Positions 36,168-47,340 of a stretch of 64,000 bases of DNA are shown piece by piece. How positions within the stretch are numbered: the stretch's first letter is position 1; every line of letters begins with the position of its first letter. The stretch covers positions 25,812,338 to 25,876,337 of the forward strand of contig CM060199.1 of assembly GCA_030562195.1 (NCBI GenBank). The letters run 5' to 3'. The position numbers and the translations under genes were made by a program. The notes beneath the pieces were generated by a model. That model saw nothing but the letters and a program-made list of their open reading frames with translations. It was not told where the DNA came from and searched no databases. The stretch comes from Nipponacmea schrenckii (lineage: Eukaryota > Mollusca > Gastropoda > Lottiidae).

Positions 36168-37333
36168 ATATGTCAAGTACATGGCATGAAATTTTCATTA
36201 TTTACTGATATGTTTCAACTGCCAGTTTACACACTGTATATGTTTGAAAAATGCATTAGTATATCTTTTATATTGGATTTTACTAATATATTACATTTAA
36301 CTTCCAATTAAAAATTGATCTATAATGTACATAATTATATTAATTTAATGTTTCTATGGTATCAACACTCCATTTGACCAAATATTTCAGAACATTTTTA
36401 TTAACTTGATTTAGTCATGAACCAATCAAATTGTATATAATAACTGCTTAAATTCCAAAAATTAAGGTTTATTTTCTGGCTGAGCCCTTGAAAATATATG
36501 CTTATGCCTTATTACTGAATGGGTAAATAATAAAATTATGTATTTATATTAGAATTAAGTTGAAGTTTGAAGCTGTCAATAACTGTCTAAAATAACTCAG
36601 ATGATATTTAGACTTTAAACAATAAAATAACATTGTTTGTTAATAAAACTACATGCAAAAATCTTTGTTAGTTGGTACAGACTACTGCCTCTTAAAATGG
36701 CAAATGGGTATTTGTTCATCAGTGTCAAAACTGTACGTTTTGATCCTTCTATAATCAAATAAATCCATAAAATTAAGTCATAATCCTTTAAACTAAGTGG
36801 TTTTGAATTATCGCCTTATGAAATTCTATTCTGGTCATATATTGTATATTTAACAAGGAAAGGATAACAACTTAGGTTCACAAGTCTGCTGTGACGGGGA
36901 TTATTTCTATCAGAAAGCAATTTTGAATATCTTCTAGAAATTAGATCTAGTTTTCAATTTAATTTAAATTAGATTGAGGACAATTGAAAACTATATAATT
37001 TAAAAATCTTTGTGAAAGTATCATAGAATTAAGTCAATGTAGAAATTCAAATTGGCTGGAAACTAGGTTGAGTGTGGTATTTTTATGTTATGACCATATG
37101 TAATTTCGTAAATATTAACATTTTTATATTGAAAGCAGAACTTTTTATAGATTTTAATAGCAAATGTTTGGAAAGACAGCACTTTAAGCTGTAACTTGTT
37201 TTTGATTGATGGTTTTAAATATTTGTTATATATTTCTAATTCATATAGTGCTATTTTGTTAACAAAGTTTTTCATTATTCTACTCAAGTTATTAAAGGTT
37301 TTCACAATTAAATAATTTAGCATGATTTTCATT

Positions 37334-37358
37334 GCAGTGCGTTCATCGAACGCACTGC
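37334..37358. repeat. Second copy of the 11-bp perfect hairpin
   Basis: Same sequence as 34996-35020, at the end of duplication unit 2. Confidence 0.75.
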
Positions 37359-37457
37359 TTTGTTTTCGAAATGACTAATTTTTTTTTTTCAAATTTTACC
37401 ATCGATTGTTTTCTAAGAAGGCAACATGCCACTACCTGTCACTGTTTGCTATTCAAA

Positions 37458-38035
37458 CTGCGAGACTTGTAACTTTTAAATGTAAAATGATGACAGTTAG
37501 TTCAACCGGAAACGAGCTGTGGGCAATAGCGCCATTTTGGTTTTTTGCACTTTATCACCTCTATTTTTCGACTGATTTTTACGAAACTTCTTTTGTTAGC
37601 TTCTTTAAACTGCTAGCTACATAACTGCAGTTTAAAACTGCTAATTTCATTACTTTTGTAGCTGACTTTTTTCATTTCAATTTTTGCATTTTTTTCAACT
37701 TCTACAATTTCATTCCTATCCACCCGAAAACTTACAGGTAGATAGACATTGTAAATGCGATCAAAAATTATTTTTCAAATTTTCGACATCACTGCCGGTT
37801 TCAAAATGAAGATATTTCAAAAATTCTTTTTGCAGTAAGCTAGAGATAGTCATACAAAAAAACGAAGATGAAAAAATCCGGACCGGAAGCGAATCACCAT
37901 ATTGAAATGTCAAATTTTTGTAAATTTTAAAATTCAAATTCTGGGGATAAAGCGATTTTCGTTATTTTTACGTATCTAATAATTAAAGTAGATTGCGCAA
38001 CTTTATTTGGGAGCCGATTTTTGAATTTAGATTTG
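37458..38035. repeat. Dispersed repeat, left half, split by the LTR element
   Basis: Sequence such as 'gagccgatttttgaattta' resembles 62930-62945 and 63575-63590. It continues on the right side of the LTR element (from 43542). No coding potential. Confidence 0.55.
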
Positions 38036-38244
38036 CGCCAGTCAGTGATTAGGCACACTTTAAAAGGGAAAACTCTTCAAACGGTGATGTTAAATATTGT
38101 ATTGAAAGATGGCGACTTTACAGTATGATGACATTTACAATAATGGAATACATGCACGTGCAGGGGGAGGTAATTAAACAAGTACAGTTCGTACACATAA
38201 GAATAGTTCAGGCTAGGCTAATACGTAACTACCATGAAATGGCG
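38036..38244 (-). repeat. LTR (3' LTR of the minus-strand element), 209 bp
   Basis: Identical by eye to 43333-43541. The plus strand starts CGCCAGTCAGTG and ends CATGAAATGGCG, giving short inverted ends CGCCA/TGGCG rather than the usual TG/CA. A purine-rich tract (minus strand AAAGATAAAGAGG, 38247-38259) adjoins it as a likely polypurine primer. Confidence 0.9.
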
Positions 38245-38270
38245 AGGCCTCTTTATCTTTAAAATCACTA

Positions 38271-41165
38271 CTAGTCTGAATATTCACAACTATAGTCTTG
38301 TAAGTAACTTGGTTTCTTGCGTACACGGCGTGGACGTTGTGGCGTGTGATCGACTGTTTTAGTAGGACTGTTGAATGGTAAGTCTACAGGAACAGCAGGA
38401 TCTGGACTACAGCTGATACTTTGCATGTCGTTTTCCAATGGTGGCTTGGCAATGACATCGGGAATCTGGGGCAAGGTTGGAGTTGGGAGACGCAATGAAT
38501 CATCGGGTGGAAACGATGGAGGTATAGCACTAGGTTCGTCGTCACTTAACGAATCCTCGTGGGGACTGCTATTCATATCAGAGTAAAAGTTCGTTATCGG
38601 AATACACTCAGATACTTTCACTTTATAAGACAAAGACCGAAGTTGGTTACCGGTGAACTTTCGGACAAAACACCATCCCTTATCAATGTTTGTAACAAGA
38701 TATCGGCTTCTACCACGAGTTTTGTCCCTATCGATGGTAAGGTAAACGAGATCGCCAACAGATGGAGATGGTTTTGATAGCTGAGATAGTCGACTTGGGG
38801 TCTTAGAAGACTGACTGTGAGGATGGTTTTTAAGACGCATTTCATGCTGTTGTAGAATCAGCTCACGGTCACAAATTGGTAACTGGGTGTTATCAAACTG
38901 GCAGCGCTGTGTCCATATCTCGCGAGAAGAAAGGCCTCTATTGCGGAGACGTAAATTTTAAAATTTGGGATGTAACGATGGATAAGCCGAGGGGTGTGAC
39001 TGACCCTCCTTCTGGTTGATATCGTACAATTTCATCTATCAATTCAGCAATGGCTTTCTCTGCGACTGGATTCTTATTAGGATTCTTTAAACGACCTATG
39101 TCTAAAGTAATTCCAAGTTGAATCAAAGCAGAATCTTCACGGAGAGCTACAAAACCAGGTGCTGGATCCACACGAACAACTACCGGAGGACCAATAATTG
39201 GAAGCATTTCAAGGCAAAGTCGAGCCAGAGCATTACACAATGTTGTACACCGCTCATCATCTATGATACAACATGCAGTATAAGAAGAAGCGTTTCGCGT
39301 AGAACGAAAATGAGTTGTTTGCAACGTTTCAATATATCAGCAGCAAATGAGATTCCAATAGATTGTGGTGGAGGTTGTGTCGACTGTTCGGCTACTGGCT
39401 GTGGAAGTTTCTTAAGTGACGAACACACATGGCAGTTATCAGTTATGTCACTAATAGCTTTTTCGAGATCCAGGGCGTAGAAACGGCGTTTCACAACGAG
39501 TTTTAATTGATGCTTTGAAGGGTGACTACACTTGATATGCATTGCTGTAAGAAGTCCATTTAGAACAGTTCTAGGAACTACTATTAACTCAGAGGTAGGG
39601 CAAAATGGTTCAAAGTTTTTGACTACGAGAAGACCGTCTCTGGATATGGTAACATTACGAAGGTATCGTTTGACATCGGGAATATTAGTCAACTTCTTAG
39701 ATGGTCGCGTTCCCTGTTTAAGGTGTGCGTGTGTGCGGCGTAGATCAGGACATTCTGATTGAGTTTGGATCCACGCTGAACGGCTTGCAAACGGAACAGG
39801 ACAGGTACCAGAGATAATATCATGTGCGGTGGTAGAACGTACAACGGAATCTTCTGTGCGGGATATAAAATTGCAAATTTGACAATTGGGTTCGTGACAT
39901 TCTGTGGCATTACGACTGGCAAAATCTGACGGAATATTGGATGTACCGGCAAGATGGAGAAGGTTGACTTGGTAGCGGCTGGTGATGGACAAAAAGGATG
40001 TGACTCTGGGACTGTTGGAAAATTCACCACGGCATAATTTTAGAACAGCTTGGACACAAGGCTTACTGTCGGTTAAAACATTCGTCATGTGGTGAGACTG
40101 GATTATGTAGGGACTGAAGTGTTTAATGGCTGCAGTAATACACAATGCTTCAATCTCGCATGGTAACCAAGTAATCTGATGTTTCTTTAGTTTAGCACTG
40201 AAAAAACCAGCTAAGAAGGTTTTGTTGTTGCGTGTTAGATAGAGCGTGGCTCCAAGTCCTCGCTTACTGACAGATCCGTCAGTTACGATCCATAGCTGAT
40301 CCGTGGGGCGGGGTAATAAGATGCTTTTATGGTCTGTAAGTGACTGTTGGGCTGCTGCGAAATGATGATGTAAGTCTTCTGACCAGCTGATTTTGTCGCT
40401 GGATGTTAGACCAGCGATGGCGTCCTCTAAGGGTCTAATGAGTGATGAGCAGTTAGGTAAGACTCTGCCAAGTATTTTGTACGCGCCAAGGAAAGAGCGC
40501 ATTCCTCGTACGTTTTCGGGTGGAGGAGACGTGGATAACGTAGATATGCGGTGAGGGCTTGCAGAAATTGATCCTTGTGACCAAATCCACCCTAGGATGG
40601 TAGTTGACTTGGGACAAATAATCGTCTTTGAGGCTGCTAATTTGAGACCACACTTGCTGAGTGCTTGTAAAGTTAGACGAAAGTTTTCTAATAGTTCTGA
40701 TGGCGAATTTCCTCCGATGTATAAATCATCAGCCAGCTTTGTAACTTTGCCCGAGTACAAAAGATCGCCGAGGACTCTGCACATGAGTTCCTCGAGCGCA
40801 GTCTCTGATCCTGGCATTCCCATAGCTGTACGGGTATAAACACGAATACCTCTGAAAGGGGTGCATACTCCGCAATACTTCATAGAACCGGGGGCAAGAG
40901 GTATTTGGTAGAATGCCTGTGTCAAATCTGTAACGATGACGTATTGCCAGCAGGCGATGGTGCGTAGGATGGAATCAACATCTGGCATGAGTGATGGTTG
41001 GGGCTTGCTGTATCTTGCTACATCTGCGAAGGCTGTGACGAGTCTAAATCCACCAGAGCTCTTCTTAACCAGAAATGAAGGGTTTAGGTACTCGACTGTA
41101 AGGTTCAAATCCTCGGGTTTACGGAAGACTCCTACTGATTCCAATTGATCGAAAATATCTTGCAA
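38271..41165 (-). pseudogene. pol: Pol polyprotein: RT, RNase H, integrase; broken by frame shifts
   Basis: Frame 39261-41165 contains the RT ([28 protein letters not shown]; active box [10 protein letters not shown]), RNase H ([36 protein letters not shown]) and the integrase zinc-binding part ([11 protein letters not shown] ... CHVC). The integrase core starts at FAADILK. The frame is lost near 39290 and resumes in 38938-39324 with VDPAPGF (second acidic residue) and NPVAEKAIAE (Glu). It is lost again near 38955 and resumes in 38271-38840, where GDLVYLTIDRDKTRGRSRYLV is the SH3-like integrase C-terminal domain. RT copies the RNA, RNase H removes it and integrase inserts the DNA. The catalytic box reads ADD, not the common YxDD; I recall ADD in relatives from cnidarians and molluscs. 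The protein is not continuous as assembled. Confidence 0.85.
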
Positions 41166-43126
41166 CTCTTGTAGTTTATCTGGGGAATTCTGCCTTTTCG
41201 TTGTGGGGGTTCCACAGATCCCATATTGACGATTGCTTGAAAGGGGCCAACGGATCCATTATAGCCTGTAATAGTAGGATCAAACACAGAATCGAATTCT
41301 TGCACTACCGATTGGAAATCTTTACGAACAGACTGTGGTAAGATATGATCTGGATCTAGTTTAACTATATCAGAGAAAAAGGTAGTGTCTTTGGAAACTG
41401 CAGACAGGACTGATTTGGTCGGCAGGTAACCTTGATTATCTTTCTTTGTAATGGTTTCGACACGTCTTACTTGACAGAAATGCTCATGGCGTTTGAGAGT
41501 TTGTGGTTGATTGGTATCATTGGCAATGCGAATTTTTCCTCCAACGTGTTCGGTAAGGTTTGGTTGAGGCCAAATTTTGTTTAACTTTTTCGACGAACCA
41601 GTATCGTACCGGGCCTCTATAGCTAAGATCTCTTCAGAGTGAAGCTCGTCTGGTAGTGTTAGCTCTAAATAATCTCCTGGCCAAACAGTGGTGGAGGACG
41701 GTGGTGCGCGTAACACATAGGCTTGGGTGCGCCTAACAGCAGAAGAATGTGTGGTATTTGATGAAGAATCGTATTGGATGACATCGCCGTCCTTAAAGAT
41801 GACTTGACACATGGCAGGTCTAACGGATATATCATTCTGAGTCATAAACGGTGTTCCTGCTAGAACGTCTACATCAAGATCTTCAACAACCAGAGCGTCT
41901 AGAGTCAAATCGTGGTCGCCGCGATTCAGCTGTAGGTGAACTTCACCTACAACCTTCAAAGGGGTGATACCGTCAGCTTGTAGGGCTCTTTGATTACTCT
42001 TCTGTATTGGAGCATCTATGTAATGTACGAAGGAAGCTTTAATCATATTCATCTCTGCCCCTGTATCTAAAGTAAGTTGCAGGGGAAATTGTGAGTAAAA
42101 TGCTTTGAAGTGGGGAGATCTGTTGGTGCTCACACGGCATGCTAGTATTTTGAGACTATCTGCGTCAGGGGTTGAATCATTAGCATCTGTACTCTCATCA
42201 TCGAAGCAGGAAGCTTGTCGGGCTTTATTCATAAAACGTTTGTCACTAGCTGGAAGGTAAGGACATTTACTCAGGAAATGTTTGTTGTTATGTCGGTTGG
42301 CTTGACTACACAAGGGGCACAGTTTGCTGTTGGTTATTGGAGTGGTCGTTGTTCTGGAGGGTTTGTAAGTGTTTTGGCGGAGTAGGTCTCTTGTCGCAGT
42401 ACGAAATACTTTGGACTCAACAGCAGAATTTACCTCGTCTAATAATGAGTCTAGGGCGAGGGATATCTCTGGTTTCAGCGATGCAAGAGTTGTAGAGCGG
42501 AGTTCTGTCCCATAGCGCTGTTTGACGAGTTGAGGTAAGTCGGGGTGAATTAGTCTAATCCATGTGAGTACGACCATGTTCTCTAATGAAGGTGTCAGTT
42601 CTTCATCCTCATTTGGTACGATACCATGATGGCTGATGTGTCCGTTTTGTGAAAGGAGGTTGTCTTCTATAAAGGACATGAGGCGTTGATAAAGGTCTTC
42701 GGGGCGTTCGTCTGGCTGAAGTACAATGGCATTAAAGTCTAAGAAGTGAGAGCCTGTTGACTGGAATCCATAATGTAATCGTATAACTTGCCAAATAGAC
42801 GACATGGAGGTGGAATTCTTCACAATAGAGTTGCGTGATATGATAGGACAGTAATTAGCAATTTGGCCCAGCATAAGGTCTAAATGTGTGACTTTCTGCT
42901 GAGCAGTCCTTCTGCGCTCTTGGGCTACGCGTTCCCCGTCATTAGTTAAACCTCGTAGGGGGGTTGTGGAAGACTTCTTCAACCATGTCACACCGTCTAA
43001 TAAAAAATCGGCAAAGTTTTGATCAAGAGATAAAATATACTGCAAATTCTGTCGCCAGGCTTCAAACGATGTTATGGTCTCATTTTTCGTCAAAGACCAT
43101 TGTTTGGGAGCTCTAGTACTAGCCAT
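41132..43126 (-). CDS. gag: Gag-protease polyprotein of the LTR element
   Basis: I prefer the start at 43126 ([14 protein letters not shown]) over the longer open frame from 43246, because what follows reads as a normal gag N-terminus. The protein has 664 residues. An N-terminal capsid-like helical part includes [12 protein letters not shown] and [16 protein letters not shown] zinc-binding C-x2-C-x9-H-x4-C motif ([19 protein letters not shown]) lies at about residues 270-290. The aspartic protease has [12 protein letters not shown] (active DTGA) at about residues 355-365 and DVLAGTPFM further on. The frame ends shortly after PPQRKGRIP, where pol continues in another frame near 41190. Gag packages the RNA and the protease matures the polyprotein. 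Whether the shift at the end is programmed or a defect is open. Confidence 0.85.
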   Translation of the reverse strand: MASTRAPKQWSLTKNETITSFEAWRQNLQYILSLDQNFADFLLDGVTWLKKSSTTPLRGLTNDGERVAQERRRTAQQKVTHLDLMLGQIANYCPIISRNSIVKNSTSMSSIWQVIRLHYGFQSTGSHFLDFNAIVLQPDERPEDLYQRLMSFIEDNLLSQNGHISHHGIVPNEDEELTPSLENMVVLTWIRLIHPDLPQLVKQRYGTELRSTTLASLKPEISLALDSLLDEVNSAVESKVFRTATRDLLRQNTYKPSRTTTTPITNSKLCPLCSQANRHNNKHFLSKCPYLPASDKRFMNKARQASCFDDESTDANDSTPDADSLKILACRVSTNRSPHFKAFYSQFPLQLTLDTGAEMNMIKASFVHYIDAPIQKSNQRALQADGITPLKVVGEVHLQLNRGDHDLTLDALVVEDLDVDVLAGTPFMTQNDISVRPAMCQVIFKDGDVIQYDSSSNTTHSSAVRRTQAYVLRAPPSSTTVWPGDYLELTLPDELHSEEILAIEARYDTGSSKKLNKIWPQPNLTEHVGGKIRIANDTNQPQTLKRHEHFCQVRRVETITKKDNQGYLPTKSVLSAVSKDTTFFSDIVKLDPDHILPQSVRKDFQSVVQEFDSVFDPTITGYNGSVGPFQAIVNMGSVEPPQRKGRIPQINYKSCKIFSINWNQ

Positions 43127-43314
43127 ACTTATCTGCAGAATCTGAAGAGTTGAGAACAGTAGATGTTTAACTGCTTCCCTTTCCGAGTTGTTATCGGCTG
43201 AAGTGTGTAACGCTCGAACAACCAGTCTTTGCGTTGTAAAAATCACTAACAGGTTATTTTAATAAAGTTTTTTTTGTTGAACTTTTGAATCAGTTCTGTA
43301 TTTGGTAGCTGAAA

Positions 43315-43332
43315 TCCCAGCTGCTGCCACCA
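43315..43332 (-). promoter_or_regulatory. Primer-binding site next to the 5' LTR
   Basis: The plus strand reads TCCCAGCTGCTGCCACCA directly against the LTR edge, so the minus strand begins TGGTGGCAGCAGC, as a site complementary to a tRNA 3' end (CCA) should. The tail resembles leucine tRNAs; the isotype is a guess. Confidence 0.65.
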
Positions 43333-43541
43333 CGCCAGTCAGTGATTAGGCACACTTTAAAAGGGAAAACTCTTCAAACGGTGATGTTAAATATTGTATT
43401 GAAAGATGGCGACTTTACAGTATGATGACATTTACAATAATGGAATACATGCACGTGCAGGGGGAGGTAATTAAACAAGTACAGTTCGTACACATAAGAA
43501 TAGTTCAGGCTAGGCTAATACGTAACTACCATGAAATGGCG
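43333..43541 (-). repeat. LTR (5' LTR of the minus-strand element), 209 bp
   Basis: Same length and sequence as 38036-38244. Transcription of the element should start within it and run leftwards; I did not find an unambiguous TATA box. Confidence 0.9.
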
Positions 43542-44300
43542 TTGGATTTTCTTTTATTTCCATTTTATTATTTTTGGTAATGTCAAAAACTTTAAAGGCC
43601 CATATTTCGTGACCTTGACCTTTGGTGACCGTGTGACCTGAACACGATTTATTCTCCTTGATGATATCTGTCCACTGATATGTTCATTTGTGTTGTCCGA
43701 TGATTACTTCCGGTTTTATAGCCGATTGAAATTTGCAATTTTTATTCTTAACGAGCTCTGTCACGTGAATTAATTCATAAATAACAAATATTTATTTTGA
43801 ATCTTATTAGGGTTTATCTGCTCTTTGTAATGATATATTAAACCACATATTTCCACCAAAAATGCGCTTTTTAAAATTTGGAAATTTTATATTTTCGTCT
43901 CTACTAACTGTGCGTAATTTTCTTTAAATCGAAATTGGGCCTCTGGAGATGCTAAGATTCGCGTAATTTTGATGTCTATAGAATGTAATATCGATTCCTG
44001 AATTATATTCGGAAACAAATGTGATAGCCCCTCATAAGATCTATCCATTGATATATTATATTTTTTTGTACGATATATACTTTTCGTTTTATCACCATTT
44101 GAAAATTGCGAATTTTATCGTGAAAAGCTGTTTCTTAAATTTTTCGTTTGGGCGATCTACATGACACGAACCGTTTATGCTTTGAAATAAAACGACTTAT
44201 ACGCTGTAAAAATAACGTTACTGTTCTACGGATACTTTAAGGGGCAGTTTTAAAGCGTACATCAAAACTGCCACACACAGCGTCAGAACCTCGCGAAGCC
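43542..44300. repeat. Dispersed repeat, right half after the LTR insertion
   Basis: Contains 'gtgaccttgacctttgg' and 'gcgtaattttctttaaatcg', which match the 62.8-63.6 kb repeat loosely. Non-coding. Confidence 0.5.
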
Positions 44301-44639
44301 TGTGGATCTAGTTGTTATCTTTAAAATCAATTTTTCCTGTTATGATCGTGGCCTCATCTTAGACGTAACAACGCACGTGTATTTCGTCTCTCACTCTCTC
44401 GTTTGTGTTCATGTTATCATTTGGTAATCGCGTGTTCTGTTGTTAGTTTTGTTAGAAGGGGGGGGGGGGTGACTGACTCTTTACTACGAAATGGCTCCAT
44501 ATATACCTTTTGATATGCGTGTATGTGCTTACCACGTGACAGTATGCACCTTTAAGTCTGTAGCAATAAGGAGATGTGCCTGGTCATGTGTGATTGCGTG
44601 CTAATTAAAAGTGTGCGTAATACATTAAAATAAAAAATT
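44301..44639. other. Spacer with a short poly-G run
   Basis: A 12-base G run near 44458-44469. No gene recognised. Confidence 0.4.
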
Positions 44640-46045
44640 ATCTCAGAAACCCCAAAAGGGGTGAAAAAAACAATATCACAGAATAGCAAAAACAAAACTA
44701 TAACACAAAATAAATTTAAAATACAGATTAGTCTGTTTTAAAAAAGCGACAACCTTCTCATAAAGAGAGGGTTGCGCTAACAGCTGAAACAAAGAACTAG
44801 TATGGTAGTGCTGTCATCTTATTGGTTTGAGATGCGTGCACTCAATCAGAATGTGTTTCAATGTCAGGCGAACCTGGTAGTGCTCACAGACTGGTTGAGG
44901 CTCTCGCTTGACTAGATAACAGTTTGTTAGGTGCGTATGTCCAAGTCGAGAGCGACACAAAACAACTTCATTTCTGCTGTTGGCACAATAGGAGGTTAGC
45001 CAGTCCCCCAAGACAGGTTTGATGGTATGAAGTTTGTTTGTATCTGCAGCATCCCATTTTTTGCTGCCATCGTTGCAGAAATAAAAGTCCTTATCACCGA
45101 CTTAAAGTCAGTGTAAGGCAAGGAAAAGGGAGAGACCGGCAGTGTCAAAGCAGCCTTAGCCGCCGCATCTGCCTGGTCATTCCCCCGTATGCCCATGTGA
45201 CTGGGGAGCCAACAAAGGACAATGTCCTTTTTCGTCTCAGAGAGCTTGTAAATATCTCCGATTATTGGGTGCACAAGCTGGATGTTATGAATAGCTTGTA
45301 ATGCGGACAGAGGATCAGAATAGATTATGCATTTTGTTAATGATGATGAGGATTGAAAGAACTCGAGTGCCCGTAAAATGGCAACGAGTTCTGCGGTAAA
45401 AATAGAGGCTGCTGATGGAAGAGATACAGATAGGACTTCGGATGGCGTCACTACATAAGGGGTTGAATGCGGACTCCAAAAGAAGAAATTGCTCAAGGCT
45501 TGCTCAAAATAAGGACTAAATACAGGGCGGTGAGCCGAATGGAATGGCCAAGATGCTATTTTAATAGCTTAGTGCAGTTAAAGTCTGTCACGTCTGCCGT
45601 ACAATGAGGATTCGTTAGCCTCGACGTACAGACTTTCAACTGGAGTTTTGCGAAAAGCGCCTAAACTGATTCTAAGTCCTTGGTGGTGTATGGTGTCAAG
45701 CTCTTTGGGGTAGGATGGACGAGCTGAACCATACACCTGGCACCCATAATCGAGCTTGGATCCTTCCAAAGCTCGATATAATCGGAGGAGGACCTTACGG
45801 TCTGCTCCCCAGTCAGTGTTGGATAAGACTCTCAGTATGTTGAGAGCTTTCAGACATTTAGTTTTGAGGATTTTATTGTGTGGACGGAGGAATATCTTGC
45901 TGTCAAATGTAAGACCAAGAAATTTAAATTCCTGTACAACAGGAACGACAGCATTCTCCAAACGTAGCACTGGGTCAAGGTGCAAACCCCTTCTCTGGAA
46001 AGCATCGGAGGAAAAGTTTTGAGGATGAATTGTATGAACAATTAC
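44640..46045 (-). pseudogene. 5'-truncated LINE: RT C-terminus and RNase H
   Basis: The minus strand runs from about 46045. The post-RT region (45578-45985) reads EFKFLGLTFDSK ... YRALEGSKLDYGCQVYGSA, then an RNase H domain (44996-45496) TAELVAILRALEF, IIYSDPLSALQAI, LCWLPSHMGIRGNDQADAAA with Glu, Asp, His and Asp of the active site in place. The last part (44814-45011) carries a C...H...C tail (CEHYQVRLTLKHILIEC). RNase H after the RT fits the I-type LINE groups. Frame changes separate the three blocks near 45000 and 45500. The 5' part including the RT core is missing. Confidence 0.8.
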
Positions 46046-46070
46046 TACCTAGAATTAGCAATATCTAGCA

Positions 46071-46233
46071 CCGTGAGGTGCGACCCGTGTCAGTTATGAA
46101 TGGACTCCTGGTGGTTGAGGGTAACATACTTCCCAATCACTTTGGACCAGGGTATTCCTAGACCGGATTGGGAAGTATGTTACCCTCAACCACCAGGAGT
46201 CCATTCATAACCGACACGGGTCGCACCTCACGG
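46071..46233. repeat. Large palindrome, 68-bp arms, 27-bp loop
   Basis: Left arm 46071-46138 (ccgtgaggtgcgacccgtgt ...) and right arm 46166-46233 are inverted copies with a single mismatch. The loop is 46139-46165. It starts about 25 bp beyond the truncated end of the LINE. The sequence after it (46234-46310) includes 'cagtcgccttttacgacac', which I recall from dispersed repeats in marine invertebrates. Confidence 0.9.
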
Positions 46234-46480
46234 CAAACGAGGAGCCCCAATTCAGTCGCCTTTTACGACACGCAATTGGGGACGGTGAACCTATTCTTAA
46301 CCCCGTTCCACTGGGGGGGGGGGGGGTGTGCCTAAAATGCTGTGCCTAGATAACACTGTGGCTAAATGGCATGTGCCTATCTGACCGTGTGCCTAAATGG
46401 AGTGTGCCGAAAGTACTGTGTCTACAAAAGGTGTGCTTAAATAATATATGCGCCTAAATGACAGTGAACCACCAAATATT
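46234..46480. repeat. Short dispersed-repeat tail, poly-G and TGTGCCTAAATG-type repeats
   Basis: After 'cagtcgccttttacgacac' come a G run (about 46313-46326) and about nine drifting copies of 'tgtgcctaaatg'. Non-coding. Confidence 0.6.
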
Positions 46481-46859
46481 ATATACTAGTAGCTACCAAT
46501 CTTCTTGTAATGCACTGTACACTCACAACATCAAAGAGTTTAATGACAAATGGAAATGATTCTTTTCACAGATTTTAATTCAATCTTTTACTCCATAAAA
46601 TGGGAAACACTAGAGTTATTTATCCAATGAATTATCAGACATAATAATAATTATTGTAAAAAATTCCATCTTTTAGTCGATTTCTTTTTTTTAATATCGG
46701 CTATTGCCCAACAAAGTGAACGGACGGACCTACATGGTTGCCGATAAATACACGAGAAAATTACTGAATTCATATCTTAACTCATATTTTGAATAAATAT
46801 GTGTTTCTTTTCATTAAGATTCTTCTGAAATCAAATCATTTTCCATATTTATATCACTG
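46481..46859. other. AT-rich spacer
   Basis: Nothing recognised. Confidence 0.4.
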
Positions 46860-47340
46860 GAAAGGATAGAAAAATAATATTCCTCGCCCACGAGAAAGCG
46901 ATGAAATTTTCCTCGACTTTTCGCCCACGAGGAAACTCGCCCACGAGAAAGCTAGGAAAATTTTCCTCGCGCACGATGATACTTGCCCACGAGAAAGCGA
47001 GAAAAATAAACCTCGCCCACAAGAAAGCGAGGAAAATAAACCTTGCCCACGAGGAAACTCGCCCACGAGAAAGCTAGGAAAATAAAGCTAGCTCACGAGG
47101 AACTCGCCAACGAGAAAGCGAGGAAAATAAAACTCGCCCACGAGAATATAATATTTTCCTCGCTTTCTCGACTATTTCCACGACTTTTTCCTCGCTTTCT
47201 CGACTATTTCCACGACTTTTTCCTCGCTTTACCCTTTTCCTCGTCTTCTCGCCTTTTTCCTCGCCTTTTTTTACTCTCGCTTTCTCGCCTTTTTCCTCGC
47301 TTTGTCGTCTTTCGACTAATCGTGGGCGAGAAGTCGAGGG
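46860..47340. repeat. Low-complexity CGAGAAAGCGAGGAAAA block with an inverted half
   Basis: The left half repeats 'ctcgcccacgagaaagcgag' plus 'gaaaat'. The right half (from about 47150) repeats the complement, 'ttttcctcgctttctcg'. The whole can fold back on itself. Open frames here (Lys/Glu/Arg-rich or Phe/Ser/Arg-rich) are by-products. Confidence 0.75.

Larger units (their letters stand above)
32798..37457 (+). repeat. Tandem duplication of the galectin 3' half, two units of ~2.33 kb
   Basis: Unit 1 is 32798-35119 and unit 2 is 35120-37457. The junction joins 'tattcaaa' to 'ctcctggtag', and the end of unit 2 shows the original continuation 'tattcaaactgcgag', with 2-bp CT microhomology. The units differ by few substitutions, an 8-bp deletion and a 23-bp insertion in the 3' flank of unit 2, and single-base changes, so the event is recent. 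Confidence 0.95.
38036..43541 (-). mobile_element. Ty3/gypsy-type LTR retrotransposon, 5506 bp
   Basis: Two identical 209-bp LTRs, a tRNA-type primer-binding site next to the 5' LTR, gag-protease in one frame and RT-RNase H-integrase downstream, the Ty3/gypsy order. It is inserted in a dispersed repeat. Only a 3-bp TTG matches on the two flanks, so a target duplication is not convincing. Identical LTRs imply a recent insertion, yet the coding region shows three frame breaks. Confidence 0.9.

Noticed and set aside
38030..43546. A 4-6-bp target duplication around the LTR element
   Set aside because: Flanks ATTTG and TTGGA share only TTG in overlap; not enough to call.
46234..46310. Ribosomal RNA fragment at 'cagtcgccttttacgacac'
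   Set aside because: Only a short resemblance; the context is a dispersed repeat, and no extended rRNA core was recognised.
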